DNA of 64,000 nt from Limimaricola sp. (GTDB lineage: Bacteria > Pseudomonadota > Alphaproteobacteria > Rhodobacterales > Rhodobacteraceae), in the NCBI RefSeq assembly GCF_016125575.1, contig NZ_WGLM01000004.1, forward strand, positions 897,475 through 961,474, written 5' to 3'. Below, piece by piece: positions 39,405-48,882 of this stretch. The notes under the pieces were generated by a model, which ran no database searches, was not told the DNA's origin, and saw nothing but the letters and a program-made list of their open reading frames with translations. Made by a program: the position numbers and the translations under genes. The stretch's first letter is position 1. Every line of letters begins with the position of its first letter.

Positions 39405-41474
39405 TCAGGCCTTGATCAGGCCCATCGCCTCAAGCTTCAGGATCACCTGGTGCGCGCAGTTATCGACATCGGCGGTCTCCGTTTCGATGCGCAGTTCCGG
39501 ATTCTCGGGCACGTCGTAGGGGTCGGAGATGCCGGTGAACTCCTTGATCTTGCCTTCACGCGCCAGCTTGTAGAGGCCCTTGCGGTCGCGGCGTTCGCAT
39601 TCCTCGATCGAGGTAGCGACGTGGACCTCCAGAAAGGCGCCGTACTGTTCGACATCCTCGCGCACCGCCCGACGGGTGGCCGCATAGGGTGCGATCGGGG
39701 CGCAGATGGCGATCCCCCCGTTTTTGGTGATTTCCGACGCGACGTAGCCGATGCGGCGGATGTTCAGGTCGCGGTGTTCCTTCGAGAAGCCCAGTTCCGA
39801 GCTGAGATTCTTGCGCACGATGTCGCCATCGAGCAGCGTGACGGGACGTCCGCCCATCTCCATCAACTTGACCATCAGCGCGTTGGCGATGGTCGACTTG
39901 CCCGAACCGGAGAAGCCGGTGAAGAACACCGTAAAGCCCTGCTTGGACCGCGGCGGCCGGGTGCGGCGCAGTTCGGCCACCACCGCGGGAAAGCTGAACC
40001 AGTCCGGGATCTCCAGCCCCTCTGACAGGCGGCGTCGCAGCTCGGTGCCCGAGATGTCTAGGATGGTGACGCCGTCCTCGACCTCGTCGCGCGGCTCGTA
40101 CTGGGCGCGCTCCTGGACGTAGACCATCTGTTTGAAATCGACCATCTCGATGCCGATTTCTTCCTGATGCTTCGCGAAAAGCTGTTGCGCGTCATAGGGG
40201 CCGTAGAAATCCTTGCCCTGGCTGTTCTTGCCGGGGCCGGCATGGTCGCGGCCCACGATCATATGGGTGCAGCCGTGGTTGCGCCGGATGATGCCGTGCC
40301 AGACCGCCTCGCGCGGGCCGGCCATGCGCATGGCCAGATTCAGAAGGCTCATCGTGGTGGTCGAGGAGGGGTACTGGTCCAGCACGGCCTCGTAGCAGCG
40401 CACGCGCGTGAAATGGTCGATATCGCCGGGCTTGGTCATGCCGACGACGGGGTGGATCAGCAGGTTCGCCTGCGCCTCGCGCGCGGCACGGAAGGTCAGT
40501 TCCTGATGTGCCCGGTGAAGCGGGTTGCGGGTCTGGAAGGCCACCACGCGGCGCCAGCCCATCTTGCGGAAATAGGCGCGCAATTCGTTGGGCGTATCGC
40601 GACGCGCGCGGAAATCGTAGTGCATCGGCTGCTGGATGCCGGTGACCGGACCGCCAAGATAGACCTTGCCGGCGGTATTATGCAGGTAATTGACGGCAGG
40701 GTGCGCCAGGTCGTCTGCGCCATAAACCTTTTCCGCTTCGTGCGCCTTGTTGGGGATCCACTTGTCGGTCACCGTCATGGTGGCAAGGATCACGCCTTCC
40801 TGGTCACGCAGGGCGATGTCCTGACCCATTTCGACGCTGTCGGCGAATTTCTCGGAGACATCGAGGGTGATGGGCATCGGCCAGAGCGTGCCGTCGGCCA
40901 TCCGCATCTCGTTGACCACGCCGTTGTAATCGGCCTCGGACATGAAGCCCTTGAGCGGGTAGAACCCCCCGTTCATCAGCAGTTCCATGTCGCAAATCTG
41001 GCGCGGCGTGAGGTCGTGCGAGGGCAGGCTGCCTGCGGCGACTTTCAGCTTCTGCGCGCTTTCGTATGAGACATAGAGCTCCGGAATCGGGGCGAGGTTG
41101 TTCTGCATGACGTCGTTCCTGTCCTTCGGTGAAATGTAGATGGGGGCCGAACCGGTCAGTTCGGCGTGCAGCGCGTGGTATTCGGCAAGCTTGAGCGCGA
41201 GAAAGCGATCGGTCAGGCGGGCCTTTTCCGAGGCGCCGCGCGCTGTCAGCGCATAGGCAAAGCGCTGTCGGCGGTCGGGGCCTTCGCGACCGGTGACGCG
41301 GATCAGCCCGGCTTCGGTGATCGCGCGCAGGTGCGCGTTGAGCCGGCCAAGGCTGATGCCCAGCGCCTCGGCAGTGGCCCGCTGCGAGGCATCGGGTGCC
41401 CGGTCCAGTTGGCGCAGCAAGCGAAAAAGCTGCTCTTCCTCTGGCCGTGCGGTCTGGGTTTCGGGGGCGGACAT
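39405..41474 (-). CDS. sat/cysC: MarR-like HTH - ATP sulfurylase - APS kinase fusion
   Basis: 689 residues from ATG 41474. Residues 10-110 match the MarR-type EPS-associated regulators: an HTH (DASQRATAEALGISLGRLNA), a wing, YALTARGASEKARLT and a helix AEYHALHAEL. From Met123 (ATG 41108) begins a complete bifunctional Sat/CysC: MQNNLAPIPELYVSYESAQ, sulfurylase motifs QTRNPLHRAHQ and GRDHAGPGKN, then the APS kinase P-loop GFSGSGKST and DGDIVRKNLSS. It makes APS and then PAPS from sulfate. AGGA 8 nt before ATG 41108 means the 567-residue enzyme may also be made alone. An inverted repeat lies just upstream. Confidence 0.85.
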   Translation of the reverse strand: MSAPETQTARPEEEQLFRLLRQLDRAPDASQRATAEALGISLGRLNAHLRAITEAGLIRVTGREGPDRRQRFAYALTARGASEKARLTDRFLALKLAEYHALHAELTGSAPIYISPKDRNDVMQNNLAPIPELYVSYESAQKLKVAAGSLPSHDLTPRQICDMELLMNGGFYPLKGFMSEADYNGVVNEMRMADGTLWPMPITLDVSEKFADSVEMGQDIALRDQEGVILATMTVTDKWIPNKAHEAEKVYGADDLAHPAVNYLHNTAGKVYLGGPVTGIQQPMHYDFRARRDTPNELRAYFRKMGWRRVVAFQTRNPLHRAHQELTFRAAREAQANLLIHPVVGMTKPGDIDHFTRVRCYEAVLDQYPSSTTTMSLLNLAMRMAGPREAVWHGIIRRNHGCTHMIVGRDHAGPGKNSQGKDFYGPYDAQQLFAKHQEEIGIEMVDFKQMVYVQERAQYEPRDEVEDGVTILDISGTELRRRLSEGLEIPDWFSFPAVVAELRRTRPPRSKQGFTVFFTGFSGSGKSTIANALMVKLMEMGGRPVTLLDGDIVRKNLSSELGFSKEHRDLNIRRIGYVASEITKNGGIAICAPIAPYAATRRAVREDVEQYGAFLEVHVATSIEECERRDRKGLYKLAREGKIKEFTGISDPYDVPENPELRIETETADVDNCAHQVILKLEAMGLIKA

Positions 41475-41487
41475 CGGGCGACTCAAG

Positions 41488-41507
41488 TGTGTTCAGTGAT
41501 GAACACA
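41488..41507. promoter_or_regulatory. Palindromic operator upstream of HTH-sat/cysC
   Basis: TGTGTTCA (41488-41495), GTGA, TGAACACA (41500-41507): a perfect 8-4-8 inverted repeat ending 13 bp before the HTH-fusion ATG. Size and placement fit a MarR-family dimer site and suggest autoregulation. Confidence 0.7.
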
Positions 41508-41591
41508 TAGGCGGCACGCTCCGCGCTGGGAAGCGAAACCTGCGAAATTGAGGGAAAACGGGCGGCCGTGGCCCAATAGCAACAGGCGGAC

Positions 41592-41622
41592 AAACGAAAA
41601 GGGCCTGTCTGCGGACAGGCCC
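41592..41622 (-). terminator. trxB terminator
   Basis: GGGCCTGTC (41601-41609), TGCG loop, GACAGGCCC (41614-41622); read on the minus strand it is followed by TTTTCGTTTG. Ends trxB transcription before the sat/cysC control region. Confidence 0.85.
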
Positions 41623-41664
41623 CTGATGGTTTCTAGCCGATGGATCCGGCGCAGGCCTGCGCTG

Positions 41665-42633
41665 TTACGCCATCGCCGGTGCCAGCGCCTCTTGCGCGGC
41701 CAGCCAGTGTTCGGCATCCAGCGCCGCCATGCAGCCCATTCCGGCGCTTGTCACCGCCTGACGATACTTGTGATCGGTCAGGTCGCCCGCGGCAAAGACA
41801 CCGGGAATCGACGTTTCGGTCGAGCCGGCCTTGACCTTCACATAGCCACCGTTGTGCAGCTCCAGCTGGTCCTTCACGAGTTCCGACGCAGGGGCATGTC
41901 CGATGGCGACGAACACGCCCTTGGCCGGGATCTCGGTGATCGCGCCGGTGCGCACGTCGCGCACGCGGACGCCCTCGACACCCAGCGGATCGGCAGCACC
42001 GATGACCTCGTCGATCTCGTGGAACCACAGCGGTGTAATCTTGGGGTGCTTGAGCAGCCGCTCCTGCAGGATCTTCTCGGCGCGCAATTCTTCACGGCGA
42101 TGCACCAACGTGACCTTCGAGGCGAAATTGGTCAGGAACAGCGCCTCTTCCACGGCCGTGTTGCCGCCTCCTACGACGACAATCTCCTGCCCGCGGTAGA
42201 AGAAACCATCGCAGGTGGCACAGGCCGAAACGCCGAAGCCGCGGAATTTCTGTTCCGATGGCAGTCCCAGCCATTTCGCTCGCGCACCGGTCGCCAAGAT
42301 CACCGCGTCGGCCTTGTAAACAGCTCCGCTGTCGGCGGTGGCGGTGAAGGGGCGCGATGACAGATCAAGAGATGTGATGATATCACTGACAATCTCGCAG
42401 CCCATCGCACGGGCATGGGCCTCCATCCGCACCATCAGGTCGGGGCCCTGTACCTCGGTGTCGCCGGGCCAGTTCTCGACCTCGGTGGTGGTCGTCAGCT
42501 GGCCGCCCGGCTCGATCCCCTGCACCAAGACGGGGTTCAGCATTGCGCGGCTGGCATAGACGCCGGCCGTGTAGCCGGCCGGACCCGAGCCGATGATAAG
42601 GACGCGCACGTGGCGGGGGGCGGAAACGGACAT
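41665..42633 (-). CDS. trxB: Thioredoxin-disulfide reductase
   Basis: 322 residues. FAD-binding [10 protein letters not shown] near residue 15, the redox-active ACATCDG (CxxC near residue 143), NADPH-binding [12 protein letters not shown], and [16 protein letters not shown] for FAD at the C-terminus. Reduces thioredoxin with NADPH in the cytoplasm. Divergent from an Lrp-family regulator gene, whose inverted-repeat site lies between them and might affect both. Confidence 0.96.
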   Translation of the reverse strand: MSVSAPRHVRVLIIGSGPAGYTAGVYASRAMLNPVLVQGIEPGGQLTTTTEVENWPGDTEVQGPDLMVRMEAHARAMGCEIVSDIITSLDLSSRPFTATADSGAVYKADAVILATGARAKWLGLPSEQKFRGFGVSACATCDGFFYRGQEIVVVGGGNTAVEEALFLTNFASKVTLVHRREELRAEKILQERLLKHPKITPLWFHEIDEVIGAADPLGVEGVRVRDVRTGAITEIPAKGVFVAIGHAPASELVKDQLELHNGGYVKVKAGSTETSIPGVFAAGDLTDHKYRQAVTSAGMGCMAALDAEHWLAAQEALAPAMA

Positions 42634-42743
42634 GGCTGGGGCCTTTCGTTGACGTTACCGCGAGGATATAGGCCCGCGCCGGGCCGGTGGGAAGGCCGCC
42701 CGGGCGCTCGGTTGCGCGCAGTCAAAATGCCGAAAGGATATTG

Positions 42744-42766
42744 CGCAATTACGAAATATAATTGCG
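42744..42766. promoter_or_regulatory. Inverted repeat between trxB and lrp gene
   Basis: CGCAATTA (42744-42751), seven bases, TAATTGCG (42759-42766): perfect 8-bp arms with an AT-rich centre, the architecture of Lrp/AsnC sites. It lies 49 bp before the Lrp-family start. Confidence 0.65.
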
Positions 42767-42815
42767 TCCCGGCACCGTTCAGCATAAGGTTCGAAAAAAT
42801 CATTGAGGGGGAGCC

Positions 42816-43316
42816 ATGCCCGGAACCAAGCTGGACGAGATCGACCGGATGATCCTTGCGGAATTGCAGGCAGACGGCCGGATGACCAATGTCGAGCTTG
42901 CGCGCCGCGTCGGCATTTCCGCGCCGCCCTGTCTGCGCCGTGTGCGGACGCTGGAAGAGCAGGGGTTCATCCTTGGCTACCACGCCGAAGTTGATCCACG
43001 TGAACTGGGATTCGAAGTGCAGGTCTTCGCCATGGTCGGCTTGGTCAGCCAAGCGGAGGTAGACCTGTCAGCCTTCGAAGAGCGTTGCCGTGGCTGGCCG
43101 CTTGTCCGCGAGTGCCACATGCTCAACGGCGAGGTGGATTTCATCCTCAAATGCGTAGCGCCCGACCTGCGAAGCTTTCAGACCTTCCTGACCGAGCAGT
43201 TGACGGCCGCGCCCAACGTGGCCAGCGTCAAGACGAGCCTCGTCATCCGCTGCGCCAAGGACGATCCGGGCGTGCCTTTCGACGTGCTGGAAGAAAGGGT
43301 GCGCCGCGAGGCCTGA
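42816..43316 (+). CDS. Lrp/AsnC family transcriptional regulator
   Basis: 166 residues. N-terminal HTH (LDEIDRMILAELQADGRMTNVE in parts: DRMILAELQADGRMTN, ARRVGISAPPCLRRVRTLE), then a RAM effector domain (FEVQVFAMVGLV ... NGEVDFILKCVAPD) with the conserved GxxD. Senses amino acids or related small molecules. Likely binds the inverted repeat just upstream; probably autoregulated. Regulated targets unknown. Confidence 0.93.
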   Translation: MPGTKLDEIDRMILAELQADGRMTNVELARRVGISAPPCLRRVRTLEEQGFILGYHAEVDPRELGFEVQVFAMVGLVSQAEVDLSAFEERCRGWPLVRECHMLNGEVDFILKCVAPDLRSFQTFLTEQLTAAPNVASVKTSLVIRCAKDDPGVPFDVLEERVRREA

Positions 43317-43323
43317 GCCCGTC

Positions 43324-44094
43324 TCAGGCGACGCTGCCGAAGTTCAGTTCTGCCAGTGCGAGGCGTGGCAGCCGCAACGGCCCAAAGCCCGCAGGATCGG
43401 ACAGATGCGGGAACATTGATAGCCATTGACGGCGCAGGTCGTGCCCGAGATCAAGTTTCGACAGCGGGCCGGGGTGATAACTTTCGCTGACCACACCGCT
43501 GGCGCGAAGCAGCACGTGATCGGCAAATGCGAGGTGGAACACTTCGACAGGGCCGGGCGGTGCGACCTCGACGATATTCACGCCATCCAGCAGGTCGGTC
43601 ACCGGCACCAGAACGCCCTGTGCGGTGTCTGACCGGTGGGCCGCGGCGCGCCGCACGAAGATGCGGGCGGCGGGGCCAAGTACGGTGTGATGCTGCGCCG
43701 CGTCCGGATCGTCGGGCAAGACGCGTACCAGCCGGCCCATCTGCGGGCGCTGTCCGGGGGCATCTGCTGTCATTCGCGTCGTCCCACGCCACAACAGCTG
43801 GCGCGGACCGTCTTCGGTGATAATCTCGTCGCCGGGCCACAGGTCTTCGATCGCAGTCTCACCTTGAACGGTGCGAAAGATCGTGCCGCGGGCAAAAGCC
43901 GATACGGCCGCTTCAAAGGCTGGCAGGGCCGGCGCGACAAGCGTGGTTTCCTGCAGCGTTCCGTCTTCGCCAAGAAAGCTCAGGCCGTAGCGGCGCGACA
44001 ACCGGGTTCTGGATGAGGCTGCGTCAGACTGCGCGTTGCGCGGTTGCGCCACTGCTTGACGAGAAGTCCCCGGAACCGGTCTTTGCTCTGTCAT
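43324..44094 (-). CDS. Hint-domain protein lacking the splice-site cysteine
   Basis: 256 residues. FARGTIFRTVQGETAIEDLW followed by PGDEIITEDG is the start of a Hint (hedgehog/intein) domain, and FHLAFADHVLLRASGVVSESYHPG is its end. The position of the catalytic Cys1 holds Ala66 (SAFARGT), so autoprocessing in the usual way is not expected; related rhodobacterial proteins share this. No signal peptide or repeats. Function unknown. Confidence 0.8.
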   Translation of the reverse strand: MTEQRPVPGTSRQAVAQPRNAQSDAASSRTRLSRRYGLSFLGEDGTLQETTLVAPALPAFEAAVSAFARGTIFRTVQGETAIEDLWPGDEIITEDGPRQLLWRGTTRMTADAPGQRPQMGRLVRVLPDDPDAAQHHTVLGPAARIFVRRAAAHRSDTAQGVLVPVTDLLDGVNIVEVAPPGPVEVFHLAFADHVLLRASGVVSESYHPGPLSKLDLGHDLRRQWLSMFPHLSDPAGFGPLRLPRLALAELNFGSVA

Positions 44095-44121
44095 CGCGTT
44101 ACCTCAGCGCAGCGTGCTCGC

Positions 44122-44322
44122 TTATTGCGCTGCAAAGGCGGCAGGTGCCGTCATTGGCGAAAGGGTGCGTTGACCGGGCCCGGCGGGTTTGCGTGAGGCC
44201 TCGGTGGCGCGGCGAGCAGCGATCAGGGCGGCGCGACGTGCGCCACGGCTCCACGGCATCTGCACCTCGCAGATCTCGGCTGCGGCGATCGTCGCCGTCA
44301 TCCAGCGCTTGTCGGTCTTCAT
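44122..44322 (-). CDS. Conserved small basic protein
   Basis: 66 residues from ATG 44322, with AGAAGG 8 nt upstream. MKTDKRWMTATIAAAEICEV followed by MPWSRGARRAALIAARR resembles a short family found in many Rhodobacterales, where the WM-, MPW-RG-RR pattern is kept. Basic, helical, no known function. Confidence 0.65.
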   Translation of the reverse strand: MKTDKRWMTATIAAAEICEVQMPWSRGARRAALIAARRATEASRKPAGPGQRTLSPMTAPAAFAAQ

Positions 44323-44584
44323 GGTCTCGCCCTTCTGCTGCAATTGGCCCGTCACGGGCACATCACTTGCCTTGCAGGGTGGCGGGGCAACCGGGCAGGA
44401 ATGGGGCGATGCCCCGGCGCTTTTGGTGCCATTGCCGGGCGGCCCGATGGCGATGGGGAAGATCGCGACCGTGGCGTCAAAAACCAAATGGAAACAGGGC
44501 GGTGGCGTCTTGACCTTGGTCACTGCCTGATCCGCGCCAAGGCCGATCGTGGCGAAATCGCGGCAAGTGTTGGCGAGTCTGCGG
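44323..44584. other. Gap between small protein and pgeF
   Basis: 262 bp with no gene I can support. It must contain the promoter of the 66-residue gene; no clear hexamers are seen. Confidence 0.4.
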
Positions 44585-45340
44585 CTACAGCCGGATCGCG
44601 GCGATCAGACGGCCGTAATCGGCCTCGCGCGCATGAACGCTGCGGCGATAGCTGTAGAATCGGGCCGGGTCTGAATAGGTGCAATGCCGCGTCCATTCCG
44701 CTTCGCCGATGCCAGCCTGCCGCAGGCGGTAAAGGCCGAAACCGGGCAGGTCGAAATGCGCCCGGTCGCCCTGTCCACCGGCGAAGAATCGGCCATAGGC
44801 CGGGTCGGCATCAAGGAAGCGGTCAACGAACTCCGGGCCGACCTCGTAGGCGCGCTGGCTGATCGTGGGCCCGATGACGGCGACGATCTGCGCGCGATCG
44901 GCCCCCAGCCCCTCCATCGCCTCGATTGTCGCCTCGAGGATACCGTCAAGTGCGCCCTTCCAGCCCGCATGTGCCGCGCCAATCACCCCCGCCTTGGCAT
45001 CGGCCAGCAGGACCGGCTGGCAATCGGCGGTCAAGATCGACAGGGCTAGGCCCGGCCGGTCTGTCACCATCGCATCGGCCTGTCCTCGCGACGTATCGGG
45101 GTCGGTCACCGTGACAACGCGGTCTGAATGGACCTGGTGGACCCCCAGCAGGTGGTCGGCCGGCACGTTCAGCGCTGTGGCGACTCGCGCGCGATTGATG
45201 CTGACCGCCTCGTGCTGGTCGCTGCTGCCGTGGCCACAGTTGAGACCGGCAAACACCCCCGACGAGGCCCCGCCCGCCCGGCCGAAGAACCCGTGGGTCA
45301 GCGGCGCCAGAGCGTCAGCGGTGATGATGTCGAGCGTCAT
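44585..45340 (-). CDS. pgeF: Peptidoglycan editing factor PgeF (YfiH, laccase-domain)
   Basis: 251 residues. Metal site: HQVHSD, ADCQPVLL and AHAGWKG supply the catalytic His, Cys and His. YfiH/PgeF removes misincorporated serine from UDP-MurNAc precursors and has polyphenol or purine nucleoside activity in relatives. Third gene of lgt-MidA-pgeF; each overlap is a 4-bp ATGA. Confidence 0.92.
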   Translation of the reverse strand: MTLDIITADALAPLTHGFFGRAGGASSGVFAGLNCGHGSSDQHEAVSINRARVATALNVPADHLLGVHQVHSDRVVTVTDPDTSRGQADAMVTDRPGLALSILTADCQPVLLADAKAGVIGAAHAGWKGALDGILEATIEAMEGLGADRAQIVAVIGPTISQRAYEVGPEFVDRFLDADPAYGRFFAGGQGDRAHFDLPGFGLYRLRQAGIGEAEWTRHCTYSDPARFYSYRRSVHAREADYGRLIAAIRL

Positions 45341-46401
45341 ACGTCAAGTCCTGGCGGCGGGGGCGCGCCTTCGGGAAAGAGTCCCATCACCTTGAACAGG
45401 TCGCCCATTTCCTCGGCGGCGGTCAAGCGGCGATATCCCGCAAGGTGACTGGCGCGCGTGGGATCGCTCATGCCTTGGGCAAGCGCCGCGGCGCGGGCGC
45501 CGATCCCGAGGCGTTCGAGGAATCGGCCTTGCGCCGTCAGCCGGCTGGCCCGGGCGGGACGGCCAGCACGGGCCAGCGCGGCGAAATCGACATGCGCGGT
45601 CAGGTCGGCCTCGCCCGGCCGGGCCAGCGGATCGGCGGGGGCATGGCCCGCCACCGCCTGCAAGGTATCGCCCAGCGACATCCAGTCGCCGTAATCTATG
45701 ATCAGCGCCGCCCCGCCACGGGCCGCGATGCGGGTGCCGATCTCCGCGGCAATCGCGGGCAGGGCGGGGGCCAGTTCCACCACCTGGCCCTCGGCGGTCC
45801 CGGCCAGGCGTTCGTCCAGCGCGGGCACCGGCAGCGGGTCCGAAAGGCCGATCCGCAGCGCTTTCCCGTCAAGCCCCACCACGCGCTCGCGCCAGCCCGT
45901 GCCGTCCCGCTGAAACTGGCGGATCGGAAGGGCGTCGAAGAACTCGTTGGCAATCAGGAAAAGCGGCGCATCGGGCAGGTCGGCCACGCCCTCATGCCAT
46001 GTCGCCTCGCCCACCAGCCGGGCCTGCGCCGCGCGCAACACGGGCGACGCTTCGACAAGATGCACCTCGGCTGCCTGCAGGAACCCCGGCACGGCGCGTA
46101 GCGCCCGCAGCGCATCGGCCATCAGCGTGCCGCGCCCCGGGCCAAGCTCGGCCAGCACCACAGCATCCGGGGCGCCTTGATCCAGCCATGCCTGACCCAG
46201 CGCAAGTCCCAGCAATTCGCCGAACATCTGGCTGATCTCGGGCGCCGTGATGAAATCGCCGGCCCGGCCCAGCGGGTCGCGGGTAGCGTAATAGCCATGC
46301 GCGGGATGCCACAGGCACATCGCCATGTACTCGGCGATGGTCATGGGCCCATCTGCGGCGATGCGCGACGCGATCAGCGGTGCAAGTGGCGCGTCGCTCA
46401 T
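45337..46401 (-). CDS. MidA/NDUFAF7-type SAM-dependent methyltransferase
   Basis: 354 residues from ATG 46401. [34 protein letters not shown] and the SAM motif [10 protein letters not shown] are those of the NDUFAF7/MidA family, which methylates an arginine of a complex I subunit in mitochondria. The bacterial substrate is not proven. Coupled on both sides to lgt and pgeF. Confidence 0.92.
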   Translation of the reverse strand: MSDAPLAPLIASRIAADGPMTIAEYMAMCLWHPAHGYYATRDPLGRAGDFITAPEISQMFGELLGLALGQAWLDQGAPDAVVLAELGPGRGTLMADALRALRAVPGFLQAAEVHLVEASPVLRAAQARLVGEATWHEGVADLPDAPLFLIANEFFDALPIRQFQRDGTGWRERVVGLDGKALRIGLSDPLPVPALDERLAGTAEGQVVELAPALPAIAAEIGTRIAARGGAALIIDYGDWMSLGDTLQAVAGHAPADPLARPGEADLTAHVDFAALARAGRPARASRLTAQGRFLERLGIGARAAALAQGMSDPTRASHLAGYRRLTAAEEMGDLFKVMGLFPEGAPPPPGLDV

Positions 46402-47282
46402 CGTGCGCGGCGGGCGGCCATGACCACGGCCAGACCCACCAGCACCATCGGCAGGCTCAGCGCCTGCCCCATCGTCAGGCCGTAGCCATGCCACTGGAAG
46501 GCAAGGCCCAGCGGGTTGCCCGGCCCCTGAAACTGGGCATCGGGTTGGCGCACGAATTCCAGCGCGAAACGGATCGCCCCGTAGGCGGCAAAGAAGGTGC
46601 CAGCGATCAGCCAGGGCTTCTTCAGCGCGCCGCGCCGGAACGCCATCACCAGCAGCAGCGTGCCCAAGAGCAGCCCCTCCAGCGCCGCCTCGTAAAGCTG
46701 CGAGGGGTGGCGCGCGCAGGGGCCTGCCAGTGTGGCGCAGCTTTGCGCCGCCTCGCCGGGAAAGATCACGCCCCAGGGCAGGTCGGTCTGCCGCCCCCAC
46801 AACTCGCCATTGATGAAATTGGCAATGCGCCCCAGCATCAGCCCCGGCGGGGTTGCCAGCGCGATCAGGTCGGCGACGCTGCCAAGCCGCAACTTCTGCA
46901 CGCGGGTATAAATGAGGATCGCCACCGCGACGCCCAGAAAGCCCCCGTGAAACGACATGCCGCCTTCCCACAGGATCGGGATCTCGACGGGATGGGAGAG
47001 GTAATAGGCGGGCTTGTAGAGGATCACATAGCCCAGCCGCCCGCCTGCGATGATCCCCACGATGATCCACGTCATCAGGTTTTCCAGCTGCAGCGGCGTC
47101 ATCGGCGCGGCCTCGCCCGGCCAGAGCCGGGGCCGGTTCAGCGCCATCAGCGCGATGCGCCAGCCAATGACGATGCCGGTGATGTAGGCCAGCGCGTACC
47201 AGCGCAGGGGAAAGTGCATCCCGAAAAGCGAGATGGTGAACACCTCGGGCGACACGTTGGGAAACGGGATGGCGGCAAACAT
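46398..47282 (-). CDS. lgt: Prolipoprotein diacylglyceryl transferase
   Basis: 294 residues from ATG 47282. Seven membrane helices; [14 protein letters not shown] is the Lgt signature, and [12 protein letters not shown] the second conserved block. Transfers diacylglycerol from phosphatidylglycerol to the lipobox Cys of prolipoproteins. First gene of lgt-MidA-pgeF; divergent from ubiK. Confidence 0.97.
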   Translation of the reverse strand: MFAAIPFPNVSPEVFTISLFGMHFPLRWYALAYITGIVIGWRIALMALNRPRLWPGEAAPMTPLQLENLMTWIIVGIIAGGRLGYVILYKPAYYLSHPVEIPILWEGGMSFHGGFLGVAVAILIYTRVQKLRLGSVADLIALATPPGLMLGRIANFINGELWGRQTDLPWGVIFPGEAAQSCATLAGPCARHPSQLYEAALEGLLLGTLLLVMAFRRGALKKPWLIAGTFFAAYGAIRFALEFVRQPDAQFQGPGNPLGLAFQWHGYGLTMGQALSLPMVLVGLAVVMAARRAR

Positions 47283-47387
47283 GGCGCCTTGGTGTCCCCG
47301 GCCTGCGGCAAAGTCAACGCCTGCGCGCGCCTTGCAGCGCGCCTCCGCGCGGCCCATATAGCGGGTCAGCCGTCAAAGGAGCCCGCG

Positions 47388-47633
47388 ATGCAGACCCGCA
47401 ACAAGATTCTCGACGATCTCGGCCAGCTGATGACCAACGCCATGGGCGTGGCGCAGGGCGCAAGGGACGAGGCGCAGAACGCGATGAAATCGCTGATGGA
47501 CCGCTGGCTGGCCGACCGTGATTTCGTGACGCGCGAAGAGTTCGAGGCGGTCCGCGCCATGGCCCAGAAGGCGCGCGAGGAAAACGCGGCGCTCAAGGCC
47601 CGGCTTGACGCCATGGACGCCGCGAAAAAGTAG
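47388..47633 (+). CDS. ubiK: UbiK-family accessory protein (BMFP domain)
   Basis: 81 residues from ATG 47388, with AAAGGA 7 nt upstream. Two helices forming a coiled coil, with FVTREEFEAVRAMAQKAREE the conserved BMFP part. In E. coli UbiK is an accessory factor of ubiquinone synthesis that binds lipids. Divergent from lgt, convergent with the DUF4287 gene. Confidence 0.82.
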   Translation: MQTRNKILDDLGQLMTNAMGVAQGARDEAQNAMKSLMDRWLADRDFVTREEFEAVRAMAQKAREENAALKARLDAMDAAKK

Positions 47634-47641
47634 TCTGCCCG

Positions 47642-47848
47642 TCAGCCCTTCGCCAGAACATGGGCCACGACGGCATTGGCATGCCCGTGGCCCATTCCGT
47701 GTTCAGCTTTCAGGTGGCCCACGATCTCCATGTGCTTTCTGCCGGCCTGCGCCCGCACGATGGCGAACCAGTGCTCCATCGGTTGACCGTATTTCTTCTC
47801 GATCGACGGGAAGTAGGCGGCGGGGCCTTTGACGGCGCCATCTGCCAT
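47642..47848 (-). CDS. DUF4287 protein
   Basis: 68 residues. KGPAAYFPSIEKKYGQPMEH then HLKAEHGMGHGHANAVVAHV is the DUF4287 pattern, a small helical domain of unknown role. Two bases after the M42 peptidase stop on the same strand, so co-transcribed. Confidence 0.85.
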   Translation of the reverse strand: MADGAVKGPAAYFPSIEKKYGQPMEHWFAIVRAQAGRKHMEIVGHLKAEHGMGHGHANAVVAHVLAKG

Positions 47849-47850
47849 TC

Positions 47851-48882
47851 TCAGAACTCCCCGAGGTAGGCCACGAGGATATCCAGCGCCGCCTGCAGGT
47901 CGGATTTCTCGACCATCTCGGTCACCGTGTGGATATAGCGGGTGCCGACCACGATCCCCACCGCACGCGCACCGGCCGCGGCCTGTTGTGCCGCAGCGCC
48001 ATCCTGTCCGCCCGCGGCCAGCATCGTGCGCTGGTAGGGGATCTTCTTCTTGATGGCCAGCGCCTCGATCTCGGCCACCAGCGCCTTGTCGGCGATGAAG
48101 GACGAATCGCGCACATGCAGGCCAAAGCCCTGGCCCTGGCGCGTTGTCGCCATCTCTTCGGGGATGCCGGGGGTGTCGCAGGCCAGCGTCGTGTCGATGC
48201 CAAGGCCGATATCGGGCTTGATCGCGTAGGAGGCCGTGCGCGCCCCGCGCAGGCCCACCTCTTCCTGACAGGTGAAGGCCACGTGAATCTCGGCGCCGCG
48301 GCCCTTTTTGCCCAGTGCACGGATCGCCTCGATCCCCAGCCAGCAGGCGATGCGGTTGTCCAGCGCCTTGCTGACGAACTTGTCGCCCATCTCGAGGAAG
48401 GGTTCGTCCATCACCACGTAATCGCCCACCTTGACGACATCCTTCGCCTTCGCGCCCATCCCCAGATCGACGAAGAACTCGGTCACCTCGGGCACCTTCT
48501 TGCGGTCCTCGGGGCTGGAAATGTGGATCGGTTTGCCGCCGGGGTTCATCACGCCCTTGAGGTCGCCCTGATCGGTGCAGACCAGCACCCGGCGCGAGAA
48601 GAGGTTGCGCGGATCAAAGCCGCCGACGGGCTGCAGGTAGACAAAACCCTTGTCGCTGACATGGCTGACCATGAACCCGATCTCGTCCATGTGGCACAGC
48701 AGCATGACCTTGGGCGCGCCCTTCTTCTTGGCGTCGCGCCGGCACAGCAGCGATCCCATCGGGTCAACCGTCACCTCATCGAACAGCCCTTCGGTCTCGG
48801 CGGTAATAAGCGCGCGCACGCGTTCCTCGTGGCCGGGGACGCCGGGGGTTTCGCAAAGCTTTTTCAGCAGGTCGGTGTTCAT
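47851..48882 (-). CDS. M42 family metallo-aminopeptidase
   Basis: 343 residues from ATG 48882, with GGAGG 6 nt upstream. Zinc ligands: His in CHMDEIGFMV (near 66), Asp in SKALDNRIACW, Glu pair in TCQEEVGLRGA, Asp in GIDTTLACDTPG and His in RYIHTVTEMVEK. FrvX-type dodecameric aminopeptidases trim peptides in the cytoplasm. Length is typical. Confidence 0.93.
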   Translation of the reverse strand: MNTDLLKKLCETPGVPGHEERVRALITAETEGLFDEVTVDPMGSLLCRRDAKKKGAPKVMLLCHMDEIGFMVSHVSDKGFVYLQPVGGFDPRNLFSRRVLVCTDQGDLKGVMNPGGKPIHISSPEDRKKVPEVTEFFVDLGMGAKAKDVVKVGDYVVMDEPFLEMGDKFVSKALDNRIACWLGIEAIRALGKKGRGAEIHVAFTCQEEVGLRGARTASYAIKPDIGLGIDTTLACDTPGIPEEMATTRQGQGFGLHVRDSSFIADKALVAEIEALAIKKKIPYQRTMLAAGGQDGAAAQQAAAGARAVGIVVGTRYIHTVTEMVEKSDLQAALDILVAYLGEF

